A stretch of 64,000 nt of DNA, from the NCBI RefSeq assembly GCF_018531465.1, contig NZ_JAHDTF010000004.1, forward strand, positions 411,608 to 475,607, in the 5' to 3' direction. Every line of letters starts with the position of its first letter. Positions within the stretch are counted from its first letter, which is position 1. A program made the position numbers and the translations under genes. This stretch comes from Sphaerisporangium fuscum. GTDB taxonomy: Bacteria; Actinomycetota; Actinomycetes; Streptosporangiales; Streptosporangiaceae. Below, one piece after another: positions 19,408 through 26,885 of this stretch. The notes under the pieces were generated by a model, which saw nothing but the letters and a program-made list of their open reading frames with translations, was not told the DNA's origin and did no database searches.

Positions 19408-20592
19408 GTGGGCAGCTACGATCCGGGACGGCTGCGGGCCGGAGCCCTCGCGGCGGGACTCGCCGTCGGGCTGACGGCCTGTGTGACGCAGGCGTTCGCG
19501 GCGTCCGTGCCGGAGGGTACGGCGCGGCTTTCCGCCGCTCAGGCGGTCTCCACTGACGTTCCCTACGTGTGCATGGGGGCCACGCGTTCGTTTCCCGTCA
19601 CCCTGGACGGCCCCTCCGCCGCCGCCACGGCGGGGGTGCCGTTCCCGGTCGCCTGGGGGGTCGGCACCTCGGCGAGCGACCCGCTGACCGCGCCGTCCAC
19701 CATCCCGAGCGGAGGGGCGCACCTCACCGGTGAGCTCGCCTGGTCCACCGCCCCCGTGCCCGGCGCCTCCCCGACCCCCACCGCGACCGATACGCCCACG
19801 GTGGGCGACACCGCGACCGCCTCGCCGGCGGCGACCCCCACCGCGACCGATACGCCGGCGGTGACCCCCACGGTGGGCGACACCGGGACCGACACGCCGA
19901 CGGCGACCCCCACCGCGACCGACACGCCGGCGGTGACCCCCACGGTGGGCGACACCGGGACCGACATGCCGGGTGACACCGTTTCCAGCACGCCGGGCGG
20001 GAACGAGAGCGTCGCCGGCTCCACGGCGGCGATCGCCAGGGCCGAGGGCCCCGCGAACACCGTCGCCATGGACAGTGGCAGCCCGATCGCCGTGCCCTCG
20101 ATGACGGCGACGATCACACCGTCCGCGGAGGCCACGCTCGCGCTGACGGCGGGCGCGTTCACGGTGAACCTCGATCCCTCGCCCATCACGTGCAGCCCGG
20201 CCCCCGGCGCCACACCCGCGTCCCTCGCCGTCACGGTCGGCCCCTCGGCCGACGCCACCGCGACCCCCACCGACACCTCGTCCGCCCCCGCCGCGACCGT
20301 CACGGTCACCGAGACCTCCCCGGCGCCCACCGTGACCGCCACGGTGACCGCGACCTCTTCCACTCCCACCGCCACCGCCACGGTGACGGCCACCACCTCC
20401 GGGCCGACGGTCACGGCCACCTCGACCGTGCAGGTCAGGGTCACGCCGGTCGGCGCGGCGCAGACGGGCGAGGCGCCCGGCGAGGGCGCCCCGGGCACCG
20501 GCTGGATCGTCTTCGGCCTGCTCACGCTCGCCGGTACGGCCCTCTGCCGCGTCGTCACCCGCCGCGCGGCGGGCGGCCGGCCCGCCCGCTGA
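19408..20592 (+). CDS. Thr/Pro-rich repeat surface protein with C-terminal membrane anchor
   Basis: A 394-residue protein that appears to be displayed on the cell surface. An N-terminal hydrophobic stretch (about residues 14-32) acts as a signal peptide. A long region rich in Thr, Pro, Ala and Val follows, with repeated TPTATDTPAV and TPTVGDTGTD units, then TVTAT-type repeats. A final hydrophobic helix (GWIVFGLLTLAGTAL) is followed by positive residues. This is the build of mucin-like or wall-spanning stalk proteins. GTG 19408 has GGAGGGAA ahead of it. Only two Cys pairs (in VCMG and TCSP) stand out in the mature part. No enzymatic domain is visible. Confidence 0.75.
   Translation: MGSYDPGRLRAGALAAGLAVGLTACVTQAFAASVPEGTARLSAAQAVSTDVPYVCMGATRSFPVTLDGPSAAATAGVPFPVAWGVGTSASDPLTAPSTIPSGGAHLTGELAWSTAPVPGASPTPTATDTPTVGDTATASPAATPTATDTPAVTPTVGDTGTDTPTATPTATDTPAVTPTVGDTGTDMPGDTVSSTPGGNESVAGSTAAIARAEGPANTVAMDSGSPIAVPSMTATITPSAEATLALTAGAFTVNLDPSPITCSPAPGATPASLAVTVGPSADATATPTDTSSAPAATVTVTETSPAPTVTATVTATSSTPTATATVTATTSGPTVTATSTVQVRVTPVGAAQTGEAPGEGAPGTGWIVFGLLTLAGTALCRVVTRRAAGGRPAR
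19831..19974 (+). repeat. 72-base tandem repeat inside the surface-protein gene
   Basis: Two adjacent 72-base copies (19831-19902 and 19903-19974), each coding for 24 residues beginning ATPTATDTPAVTPTVGDTGT. They differ at only a few bases, suggesting recent duplication and possible copy-number variation between strains. Confidence 0.8.
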
Positions 20593-20669
20593 ACGCGGCG
20601 AACACGGGCACCGACGTTTGAGATTCGTGTGGGGGAAAGAGGGAGGGCAACCGCGAAGGAGGCAGTGCC

Positions 20670-20954
20670 ATGACGATAGCCGGAAGCATCTTCCTGATCA
20701 TGCTCGGCGCCATCTTCACCTGGGCCCTCGAGTTCGACCTCGCCGGCGTCGACATCAACACCCTCGGCGTGATCCTCATGCTGGGCGGCATCGTCGGGCT
20801 GGCGTTCGGCATCTGGCGCATGAACAGCGTCCGCCGTACGGTCACCCGCACCACCGACGCCACCCCGGTCACCCCGGTCAGCCCCGTGCACCCGGTCGAC
20901 GCCACGCGGACCCAGGTGTACGAGGAGCGGCGCTACGACGACGGCATGATCTGA
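20670..20954 (+). CDS. DUF6458 small membrane protein
   Basis: A 94-residue protein with two membrane helices (about residues 3-20 and 32-50) separated by EFDLAGVDINTLG, and a charged, Thr/Pro-rich C-terminus ending YEERRYDDGMI. This matches the DUF6458 family of actinomycete membrane proteins of unknown role. A strong AAGGAGG lies just ahead of the ATG. It is the first gene of the 20.6-29.4 kb stress-type block. Confidence 0.8.
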   Translation: MTIAGSIFLIMLGAIFTWALEFDLAGVDINTLGVILMLGGIVGLAFGIWRMNSVRRTVTRTTDATPVTPVSPVHPVDATRTQVYEERRYDDGMI

Positions 20955-21119
20955 CGCCGGGGGAACCCCGCGCTCGCGGACAAGTCATGAAAAGTCATGC
21001 GATGTTCTGCGGGAGTGAACGGCTGCCCCAAAGTTTCGGCGGCTCGCGCATGGAGCCGCCGGCCAGGGAAGGAAAACCGTCGGTCGAACAGGATCGGCTG
21101 CTTTCGAGGAGGGAGAAGC

Positions 21120-21512
21120 ATGCCTGGAAAAGAGGAACTCCCGTCCACAATCGAGCGCTCGCCGAAAAAGGCGCAGGAGACCTGGATCAAGGCGCACGAT
21201 TCGGCGGTGAAGACGTACGGCGAGGGGCAGAGGGCGCACCGCACCGCGTTCGCCGCCCTGAAGCACTCGTTCGAGAAGGTCGGCGACCACTGGGAGCCCA
21301 AGTCCAAGAAGGGCCCCTCCGACGCGCAGGCGGCCCGCGGCACGCCGAAACCCGGCAAGACGGCCGAGGGCGTCGACGCCAACGCCAGCAAGGAGCACCT
21401 GTACCAGATCGCCACCAAGCTCGGCATCGCCGGCCGGTCCCGAATGGACAAGGCCCACCTCGTCGAGGCGATCAAGAAGGCGAACCGCAGGGCGACCGCC
21501 AAGGCCCGCTGA
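21120..21512 (+). CDS. ChaB-domain protein with C-terminal Rho/SAP-like motif
   Basis: A 130-residue protein. Residues ~6-60 match the ChaB fold (ELPSTIERSPKKAQETWIKA ... AFAALKHSFEKVGDHW). A basic, flexible linker follows, then a helical Rho-N/SAP-like tail (KEHLYQIATKLGIAGRSRMD ... AIKKAN) of the type that binds nucleic acids. ATG 21120 has GAGGAGGGAGAAGC upstream. In Streptomyces relatives ChaB-type genes are often stress-induced (general knowledge); function is unknown. Confidence 0.8.
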   Translation: MPGKEELPSTIERSPKKAQETWIKAHDSAVKTYGEGQRAHRTAFAALKHSFEKVGDHWEPKSKKGPSDAQAARGTPKPGKTAEGVDANASKEHLYQIATKLGIAGRSRMDKAHLVEAIKKANRRATAKAR

Positions 21513-21695
21513 CGGCCGACCTGGTCCCACCGGGCCGGGCCGGCCGCCCCGGCGGCCGTCACCCGCGAAGCGGCGACCCATCGTGGCCGCCGTCCCTCGA
21601 AAGACGCGAAGGATTCGTACCAGGCCGGCTCGCCGCGTGCGCAGCCGGCTTTCGGCATGCGTATTCCCGCCGAGTCGCCATTCGGCGGGAAACCC

Positions 21696-21720
21696 GTTAG
21701 AGCCGGGCGGCCTCGGGTAG
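21696..21720 (+). promoter_or_regulatory. Sigma-B-like promoter for the LEA-like gene
   Basis: GTTA (21696-21699), 15 bases, then GGGTAG (21715-21720). This fits the actinomycete sigma-B pattern GNNT-N14-16-GGGTA(C/T) except for the last base. It ends 27 bases before the ATG at 21748, leaving a short leader with AAGGAGG. Confidence 0.6.
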
Positions 21721-21747
21721 CGGGAGTTCATCGCGAAGGAGGAAACG

Positions 21748-22155
21748 ATGGCGGATACCGCGAATCGAGCGCAGGACGCGCTGACGGAAATGAAGAAGAG
21801 CGCGGGGGACCTCAAGGTCGTGGCCGGGGAAAAGGCGGGAGTTCTGGCCTCCAAAGCCGGAGAGAAGGCCGGCGACCTCGCCGCGAAGACCGGTGACAAG
21901 GCCGGCGACCTGGCGGCCAAGGCGAGTGCGAAGGCCGGGGACCTCGCCGTGAAGGCGGGCGAGAAGGCGAGCGACCTCGCCGCGAAGACCGGCGACGCGG
22001 CCGGTGACCTCGCGGAGAAGGCGCGGCAGCACCTGCCCGAGGTCAAGGACGCCGCCGACAAGGTCGTCACCCGGGCCAAGAACCGCCCCTGGGCCACCGC
22101 GGCGGTGGTCGCCGGGGTCCTGGTGCTCTGGCGGGTACTGCGGAGGAAGAAGTAA
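21748..22155 (+). CDS. LEA-like 11-residue repeat protein with C-terminal membrane helix
   Basis: A 135-residue, Ala/Lys/Gly/Asp-rich protein. Residues 26-91 are six back-to-back 11-mers of the form xGxKAGDLAAK (AGEKAGVLASK, AGEKAGDLAAK, TGDKAGDLAAK, ASAKAGDLAVK, AGEKASDLAAK, TGDAAGDLAEK). This periodicity is that of group 3 LEA and apolipoprotein-like amphipathic helices, which protect membranes or proteins during drying or osmotic stress. A single hydrophobic helix (about 115-130) followed by RRKK anchors it. It is two bases upstream of the DUF4235 gene, so they are one operon. The stress role is inferred from repeat type and the sigma-B-like promoter. Confidence 0.8.
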   Translation: MADTANRAQDALTEMKKSAGDLKVVAGEKAGVLASKAGEKAGDLAAKTGDKAGDLAAKASAKAGDLAVKAGEKASDLAAKTGDAAGDLAEKARQHLPEVKDAADKVVTRAKNRPWATAAVVAGVLVLWRVLRRKK

Positions 22156-22157
22156 TC

Positions 22158-22421
22158 GTGAAAAAGCTTGCCTACAGGGGAGTGGGCGCGCTTACCGGTA
22201 TGGCCGGCGGTCTCATTTCCGGACTGGTTTTCAAGCAGGTCTGGAAACTGCTCGCCGGCAAGGGCGACGCCCCCGAGGCCACATCGAAACAGTACGGCTG
22301 GGGTGAGGTTCTGGTGGCCGCAGCCGTCCAGGGAGCGATATTCGGCGTGGTCAAGGCCGCGATCGACCGGGCGACCGCGGAGGGCATCGAGAACGCCACC
22401 GGGACCTGGCCCGGGGAGTGA
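22158..22421 (+). CDS. DUF4235 membrane protein
   Basis: An 87-residue protein with the DUF4235 pattern: YRGVGALTGMAGGLISGLVF, a charged loop with the family's lysine, then GWGEVLVAAAVQGAIFGVVK. Two hydrophobic helices are predicted. It starts two bases after the LEA-like gene stop and ends before a strong terminator. Role is unknown; the pairing with an anchored LEA-like protein suggests a membrane-stress function. Confidence 0.85.
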   Translation: MKKLAYRGVGALTGMAGGLISGLVFKQVWKLLAGKGDAPEATSKQYGWGEVLVAAAVQGAIFGVVKAAIDRATAEGIENATGTWPGE

Positions 22422-22532
22422 GGCGGACCTTCACGCCATCCCGAGCGGCGGCGCACCCACCCCCGGGCCGCTCGGGCGCCGTAGGCCCCGGCCGCGCACG
22501 ACGGCGGCGGCTGACGGCGCACCCGGACCGAC

Positions 22533-22573
22533 GGGCGGGGGCGGGAGCGTCCACCACGCTCCCGCCCCCGCCC
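22533..22573. terminator. Perfect 18-base-pair terminator hairpin
   Basis: GGGCGGGGGCGGGAGCGT (22533-22550) pairs perfectly with 22556-22573 across a 5-base loop. It lies between the DUF4235 gene and the convergent SDR gene, 112 bases after the former. Confidence 0.85.
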
Positions 22574-22852
22574 GCTTCCGTCAGCCGGTCGGCGTCTTCC
22601 ACGTTGGACGACCGGCCGTACGCCTCCTCGTCCGGGCCGTCGTAGGTCTCGGCCCACCACAGGTGGTGGTTCCGGTTCTCGTGGTGCCGGCCTCGGCTTC
22701 CCGCTGACCGAGGTCGACAACCGTCGCCGTCCAGGACGCGGCGATCACCACGGTGGAGGGCCTGGGCGGCGACGACGATGGCGACGCTCGACGGCGCCGG
22801 ACGTCCGCATGAGGACGCCGGCCGCCCTCGGCGACCGGCGTGCGTGCGCGAC
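22574..22852. other. Intergenic stretch, possible degraded coding remnant
   Basis: No intact gene is seen between the terminator and the SDR stop. On the minus strand (about 22600-22690) one frame reads like protein (HHLWWAETYDGPDEEAYGRS), but it has no start, no ribosome-binding site and no stop in a sensible place. It may be the relic of a lost small gene. Confidence 0.3.
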
Positions 22853-23851
22853 TCAGCGGCGGACGGCGCGGACGGCCAGTGTCGCCGCGGCGGCCCCGGC
22901 CAGGCCGGCGGCGACGAGGCCCCGGTTCTGCGACAGCCACACCTGGAGGCTGCGGTTCTTGGATCGCCGGTCGAAGCTGCCGTGGGCGCCGTAGTCGCGG
23001 TTCTCGTCGGCCGGTTCCCACAGGTTGGCCACCCTGGTGGGCTGCTTCTCGCTGGTCTGCTGCGACTTGACGCCGGTCCGGCCGAGATAACGGTCGATCA
23101 GCCCGGGGACGATCCGCTCGCCGACGATCGTCGCCGCGGTGCTGCCGCCGACCCAGTACTCCCGTCGCGAGGGGTGCTCGGCGGCGTACACGATGGCCTG
23201 CGCGGCGACCTCCGGCTGGAAGATCGGTGGTACGGGCTGCGGGTGCCGGCGCAGCCGGGAGAGCACCCAGTCGAACTGCGGGGTGTTCACCGCCGGGAGC
23301 TGCACCATCGTGATCTTCACGTCGCTGTGGTCGTGGAGGAGCTCCGTGCGCACAGACTCGGTGAAGCCCTTGATGGCGTGCTTGGCGCCGCAGTACGCCG
23401 ACTGCAGGGGGATGCCGCGGTAGGCCAGGGCCGAGCCGGTCTGCACGATCACGCCCTGGTTCCTGGCGCGCATGCGGCGCAGTGCCGCCCGGGTGCCCCA
23501 GACGTAGCCGAGATACGTGACCGCCGTCGTCCGCTCGAACTCCTCCGGCTCGACCTCGGTGAAGGGCGCGAACACCGACGAGAACGCCACGTTGATCCAG
23601 ACGTCGATGGGCCCGAGTTCCTTCTCGATGCTCTCGGCCGCCGCCTCGACCTGCTCGTGGTCGGCGACGTCGGCGGGGAACACCTTGGCGGTGCCGCCCT
23701 CGGCGCCGACCTCGGTGGCCGCGGTCGCGAGGCCGGTCTCACCCCGCGCGATGAGCGCGACCTTCGCGCCCTTCTCGCCCAGGATCCGGACGACCGCGCG
23801 GCCCACGCCGCCGCTGGCGCCGGTGACGACCACCACCTTGTCCTTCAACAT
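22853..23851 (-). CDS. SDR-family oxidoreductase with C-terminal membrane helix
   Basis: A 332-residue short-chain dehydrogenase/reductase. The cofactor motif TGASGGVGR is at residues 10-18; the catalytic set is Ser (TGSALAYRG), Tyr and Lys in YCGAKHAIKG. After the Rossmann domain (to ~250) an extension ends in a hydrophobic segment (GLVAAGLAGAAAATLAVRAV). The extension includes DENRDYGAHGSFDRRSKNRS. The gene follows a small membrane-protein gene by 12 bases on the same strand. This extended, membrane-tailed SDR subtype is frequent in actinomycete stress clusters; the substrate is unknown. Confidence 0.85.
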   Translation of the reverse strand: MLKDKVVVVTGASGGVGRAVVRILGEKGAKVALIARGETGLATAATEVGAEGGTAKVFPADVADHEQVEAAAESIEKELGPIDVWINVAFSSVFAPFTEVEPEEFERTTAVTYLGYVWGTRAALRRMRARNQGVIVQTGSALAYRGIPLQSAYCGAKHAIKGFTESVRTELLHDHSDVKITMVQLPAVNTPQFDWVLSRLRRHPQPVPPIFQPEVAAQAIVYAAEHPSRREYWVGGSTAATIVGERIVPGLIDRYLGRTGVKSQQTSEKQPTRVANLWEPADENRDYGAHGSFDRRSKNRSLQVWLSQNRGLVAAGLAGAAAATLAVRAVRR

Positions 23852-23863
23852 GTCGGCTCCCTC

Positions 23864-24121
23864 TCACCCTGTGGACCGTGGTCCGCGGCCGAGGCGGCGC
23901 TGCCGGCGGACGGCGAACAGTACGTCGATCACGGCGATCACGGCGATCACGGCCAGCACCGCCGTCAGCACGTAGGCCTTGACGATCAGCGTCAGGACGC
24001 CCACCGCCACCGCGAAGAAGATGACGAACGACGCCAGGCGGATGTGGATGACGTCACGGGGCGTCGCCTGGACCATGGGCTTGCCAGTCTCGGACCGCTG
24101 TTCCGGAGTCTCGTACATCAT
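23864..24121 (-). CDS. Small two-helix membrane protein of unknown function
   Basis: An 85-residue protein with a polar N-terminus (MMYETPEQRSETGK) and two hydrophobic helices (about residues 29-45 and 48-68), ending in a basic tail (RRQRRLGRG). The ATG is preceded by GGAAAGGGGGG. The SDR gene starts 12 bases after its stop, so they form an operon. I do not recognise the family. Confidence 0.65.
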   Translation of the reverse strand: MMYETPEQRSETGKPMVQATPRDVIHIRLASFVIFFAVAVGVLTLIVKAYVLTAVLAVIAVIAVIDVLFAVRRQRRLGRGPRSTG

Positions 24122-24267
24122 CGGCCCCCCTTTCCGGTGAACATTCCCCATACCCGACAAATCCGACGTCATGTGCGCTCCGTATGCTCGATGGGACAAA
24201 GTGGCAGTCCCCTTCCGCCGGTGAAGCGGCTTCCCTTGCAGCTACCGTCGACAGGCCTCCCCAAACC

Positions 24268-25188
24268 TCACCGCCGGCCGGACGGGGCCGTGGAGCAGAC
24301 CGGGACGGAGAGCACCTCGCGCCCCGCGGCCACGACCTCCTCCACGCTCACCGCCCCGCGGTCGGCGCCCCTGGCCAGCACCCGGTGCCAGGGCCGGTCC
24401 GCGGGCGGCCCGCAGCGGGCGGGGGATTCCGGCCCGAAGATCACCACCGACGGCGTGTCGTACGCCGTGGCGAGGTGGGCCACCCCGGTCTCCGCGCTGA
24501 CCACCAGCCGGGCCCCGGCGACCAGCGCGCACAGCTCGGCCAGGGAAGTGCGCCCGGCGAGCACGCGGCGCGGGTTCAGCCGGGCCCGGGTGCCGACCAG
24601 CAGCGCCAGCGGACGTTCCCGCCGGCTGCCGGTCACCACGACGGGCAGCCCCTCCGCCGCCATGGCCCGCGCCACCTCCGCGAACCGCTCGGCCGGCCAG
24701 CGGCCCGCCACCTCCCCGCCGCCCGGATGGACGACCACCGCGCCCGGCGCGGGATTCGGGCAGCGGGGGACGGCGATGCCGAGATCGTCCGGGTCGGGGC
24801 GCGAGCCGTACCAGCTGACGAGCCGGCACCAGCGCTCCACCTCGTGCTCGTGCTCGTGCCAGCGCGGCCCCCTCAGATGCGGCAGGGCCGGACCGGCGAA
24901 TCCCCACAGGCGCCGCGGCCGTACGGCCATCAGCAGGCGGTGACTCCTCGGGCCGGGGCCGTGCAGGTTCACCGCCAGGTCGGGCCGGCGTCCGCTCCAG
25001 GCGAGCTCCTCAAGCCCCCGCGTGGCCAGCAGGCCGCGCACCGCGCCGGTCAGCGGCGCCAGTTCCCTGAGCTCCCCGGGCGCGGCGAGGACGACCTCCA
25101 GGCCGCCGCGCCGCAGCGCGCGCAGGGCCGGTACGGCGGTCAGCAGCCCGCCGATGCCCCGTGCGCGCAGCACCAGGGCGAGGCTCAC
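24268..25188 (-). CDS. Glycosyltransferase family 9 (heptosyltransferase-like)
   Basis: A 306-residue GT-B fold transferase with the GT9 signature: N-terminal LVLRARGIGGLLTAVPALRA, and C-terminal VHPGGGEVAGRWP, VVVTGS and SAETGVAHLATAYDTPSVVI. Members transfer heptose or other sugars; in actinomycetes without LPS they decorate other glycans. The GTG at 25188 has a GAGG about ten bases upstream. It is divergent from the BON-domain gene, and a sigma-B-like promoter may drive it. Acceptor unknown. Confidence 0.85.
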   Translation of the reverse strand: MSLALVLRARGIGGLLTAVPALRALRRGGLEVVLAAPGELRELAPLTGAVRGLLATRGLEELAWSGRRPDLAVNLHGPGPRSHRLLMAVRPRRLWGFAGPALPHLRGPRWHEHEHEVERWCRLVSWYGSRPDPDDLGIAVPRCPNPAPGAVVVHPGGGEVAGRWPAERFAEVARAMAAEGLPVVVTGSRRERPLALLVGTRARLNPRRVLAGRTSLAELCALVAGARLVVSAETGVAHLATAYDTPSVVIFGPESPARCGPPADRPWHRVLARGADRGAVSVEEVVAAGREVLSVPVCSTAPSGRR

Positions 25189-25312
25189 TGGTCCAGGGCC
25201 TCGGCGTGGGCCGGGCCGGGGGGCTGCGCGCCTCGGGCGGGACGGTGGGTCGCCGCTTCGGCGGGACGTAAGTTCACGACGCCTTCCTTGCCAGGCGGAT
25301 TTTCCCCAACGT

Positions 25313-25337
25313 CTATCCTGAGGCTGGAGGACCAAAC
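25313..25337 (-). promoter_or_regulatory. Sigma-B-like promoter candidate for the GT9 gene
   Basis: Reading on the minus strand: GTTT (25337-25334), 15 bases, GGATAG (25318-25313). One base differs from GGGTAG. It is 125 bases upstream of the GT9 start and back-to-back with the BON promoter. Confidence 0.4.
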
Positions 25338-25346
25338 CTCTCTCCG

Positions 25347-25371
25347 GTTTCGCCCCCGGTCAGGCGGGCAA
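25347..25371 (+). promoter_or_regulatory. Sigma-B-like promoter for the BON-phosphoesterase operon
   Basis: GTTT (25347-25350), 15 bases, GGGCAA (25366-25371). The ATG follows 33 bases later with GGAGGGGG between. The elements lie inside an inverted repeat, GGTTTCGCC (25346-25354) / GGCGAAACC (25372-25380), which could itself be a protein-binding site. Confidence 0.55.
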
Positions 25372-25404
25372 GGCGAAACCTGTACTCGAACGGAGGGGGT
25401 AGAC

Positions 25405-25695
25405 ATGTCCCACGAGGCTCCGCATGCGCCGCACCACGCCGCCTCGCACTATGACGCTCCCCACTACGTCGCCGCACGGGTGCAAAGGGCGCTCGTGGAG
25501 GACGAACGCACCAACGAGATGGGGATACGGGTCGACATCCGCGGCGACCAGCTCTTCCTGCGCGGCCAGGTGGAGGCTCCGGAGCGCCGGCGCCTTGTCG
25601 AGGCCGTGGCCGTGGAGAACGCGCCCGGCCTCAAGGTGCACAACGAGGTCACGGTGATCGAGGTGCGGGAACCCGGTGAGGAGGAGACCCTGTGA
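25405..25695 (+). CDS. BON-domain protein
   Basis: A 96-residue protein with a His-rich N-terminus (HEAPHAPHHAASHYDAPHY) followed by one BON domain (about residues 24-90: ALVEDERTNEMGIRVDI ... LFLRGQVEAPERRRLVEAVA ... VHNEVTV). BON domains bind phospholipid or act in osmotic shock proteins such as OsmY. There is no signal peptide here, so it is probably cytoplasmic or membrane-associated. ATG 25405 follows CGGAGGGGG. Its stop overlaps the next gene's GTG by four bases, so the two are coupled. Confidence 0.85.
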   Translation: MSHEAPHAPHHAASHYDAPHYVAARVQRALVEDERTNEMGIRVDIRGDQLFLRGQVEAPERRRLVEAVAVENAPGLKVHNEVTVIEVREPGEEETL

Positions 25696-26423
25696 AGATC
25701 AGAGTGGCGGCTGTCGGCGATATCCACCTTGGTGAGGACATCCGTGGCAGATATCGCCAGAGGCTCGACGGCATCGAGGAGCGGGCCGACGTGCTTTTGA
25801 TCGCGGGCGACCTCACCCGTCACGGCACGCCGGAGGAGGGCCGGGTCGTGGCCGACGAGCTGCGCGACCTGCCCGTACCCGTCGTGACGGTACTGGGCAA
25901 CCACGACTACCAGTCGGACGCCGAGACCGAGATCGTGGCCCTGCTGCGCGACGCCGGCATCCAGGTCCTGCAGGACGACTCGACGGTCATCGACTGCAAG
26001 GGCACGCCGCTCGGCGTCGTGGGTGGCAAGGGCTTCGGCGGCGGGTTCGCGGGCAAGTGCGCCAGCGAGTTCGGCGAGCCGCAGATGAAGTCCTTCATCC
26101 GGCACACCAGGGAGATCTCCGAGCTCTGGCACAAGGCGCTCAAGGGCCTGGACACCGAGCACAGGGTGGTGCTCAGCCACTATTCGCCGGTCAAGGACAC
26201 CCTGGCGGGCGAGCCGCTGGAGATCTACCCGTTCCTCGGGAGCTATCTGCTGGCCGAGGCCGTCGACGCCGAAGGCGCCGACCTTTTCATCCACGGACAC
26301 GCGCACGCCGGTGTGGAGAAGGGGCTGACGCCGGGCGGTGTGCGGGTCCGCAACGTCGCACTCCCCGTGCTGCGCAGGGCGTACGCGGTGTATTGCCTGG
26401 GCGGCGAGGAGGAAGGCGGCTGA
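25692..26423 (+). CDS. Calcineurin-like metallophosphoesterase
   Basis: A 243-residue metallophosphoesterase with GDIHLG, AGDLTRHG, GNHDYQ, SHYSP and GHAHAG blocks, the complete two-metal site. It differs clearly from the PptH-like protein earlier in the window. It is translationally coupled to the BON gene (GTGA overlap), suggesting related roles in the stress response. Substrate is unknown: nucleotide, phospholipid or phosphoprotein are all possible. Confidence 0.87.
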   Translation: MKIRVAAVGDIHLGEDIRGRYRQRLDGIEERADVLLIAGDLTRHGTPEEGRVVADELRDLPVPVVTVLGNHDYQSDAETEIVALLRDAGIQVLQDDSTVIDCKGTPLGVVGGKGFGGGFAGKCASEFGEPQMKSFIRHTREISELWHKALKGLDTEHRVVLSHYSPVKDTLAGEPLEIYPFLGSYLLAEAVDAEGADLFIHGHAHAGVEKGLTPGGVRVRNVALPVLRRAYAVYCLGGEEEGG

Positions 26424-26435
26424 CGCCGTTACGGT

Positions 26436-26468
26436 CGGCCGGGTCTCGCGCCCGGCCGTTTCCGTTTT
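26436..26468 (+). terminator. Rho-independent terminator after the phosphoesterase
   Basis: CGGCCGGG (26436-26443) pairs with CCCGGCCG (26451-26458) and is followed by TTTCCGTTTT. It begins 13 bases after the phosphoesterase stop. Confidence 0.85.
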
Positions 26469-26519
26469 ATGGGCTCTGGAGGCGAAAAGGAATGATTATC
26501 CGGGGCAAAACATGCGGTC

Positions 26520-26544
26520 GGCGGGCCGCATGCGCCGGCCCGCC
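26520..26544 (-). terminator. Hairpin downstream of the GPGG gene
   Basis: GGCGGGCC (26520-26527) pairs with GGCCCGCC (26537-26544). It lies 38 bases past the stop of the minus-strand GPGG gene, and on that strand a TGTTTTG run follows closely. Confidence 0.6.
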
Positions 26545-26581
26545 GTTTCCATGTCCCGCGTGATTCTTCTTCGGAGTGCCG

Positions 26582-26731
26582 CTATGGATGAAAAATGCTG
26601 ACGCCGCCCGGGCCGATGAGGAACCCGAGGACGATAAGGACGATCCCCCAGAGGAGATCGCGACGGGCCAGGATGACGTAGATCCCGGCGATGACGAGGA
26701 CGACGGCGATGAGCCAAAGTAGTGTAGCCAT
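26582..26731 (-). CDS. GPGG-motif small membrane protein
   Basis: A 49-residue protein: two hydrophobic helices (MATLLWLIAVVLVIAGIYV and LLWGIVLIVLGFLIG) joined by LARRD, ending in the motif GPGGVSIFHP. This matches the actinomycete GPGG-motif small membrane protein family, whose role is unknown. An in-frame ATG at 26737 is an alternative start adding MR; AGGG and AGAG purines precede both. It is too short for most gene callers, but the helix-loop-helix-motif structure is clear. Confidence 0.8.
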   Translation of the reverse strand: MATLLWLIAVVLVIAGIYVILARRDLLWGIVLIVLGFLIGPGGVSIFHP

Positions 26732-26835
26732 GCGCATGCTCTGCCCTGACAAATCCCCTCTTAACGTCCCCTTGAATCAACTCTTTGTATTGCGCTGCTA
26801 ACGGCCTGGTAACGGCCGCCGAACCGTCAACGAAA

Positions 26836-26871
26836 ACGGGCGCCCCTCCCGTGCCCGGGAGGGGCGCCCGT
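26836..26871 (-). terminator. Perfect 16-base-pair terminator for the DUF6328 operon
   Basis: ACGGGCGCCCCTCCCG (26836-26851) pairs with 26856-26871 across a 4-base loop. On the minus strand it begins 14 bases after the DUF6328 stop and is followed by TTTTCGTT. Confidence 0.88.
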
Positions 26872-26885
26872 CCTGTCGTTTCGGC

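Noticed and set aside
20616..20640. Sigma-B-like promoter ahead of the DUF6458 gene
   Set aside because: GTTT is present, but with 14-15 bases spacing the -10 reads GGAAAG or GAAAGA; the match is too weak to list as a feature.
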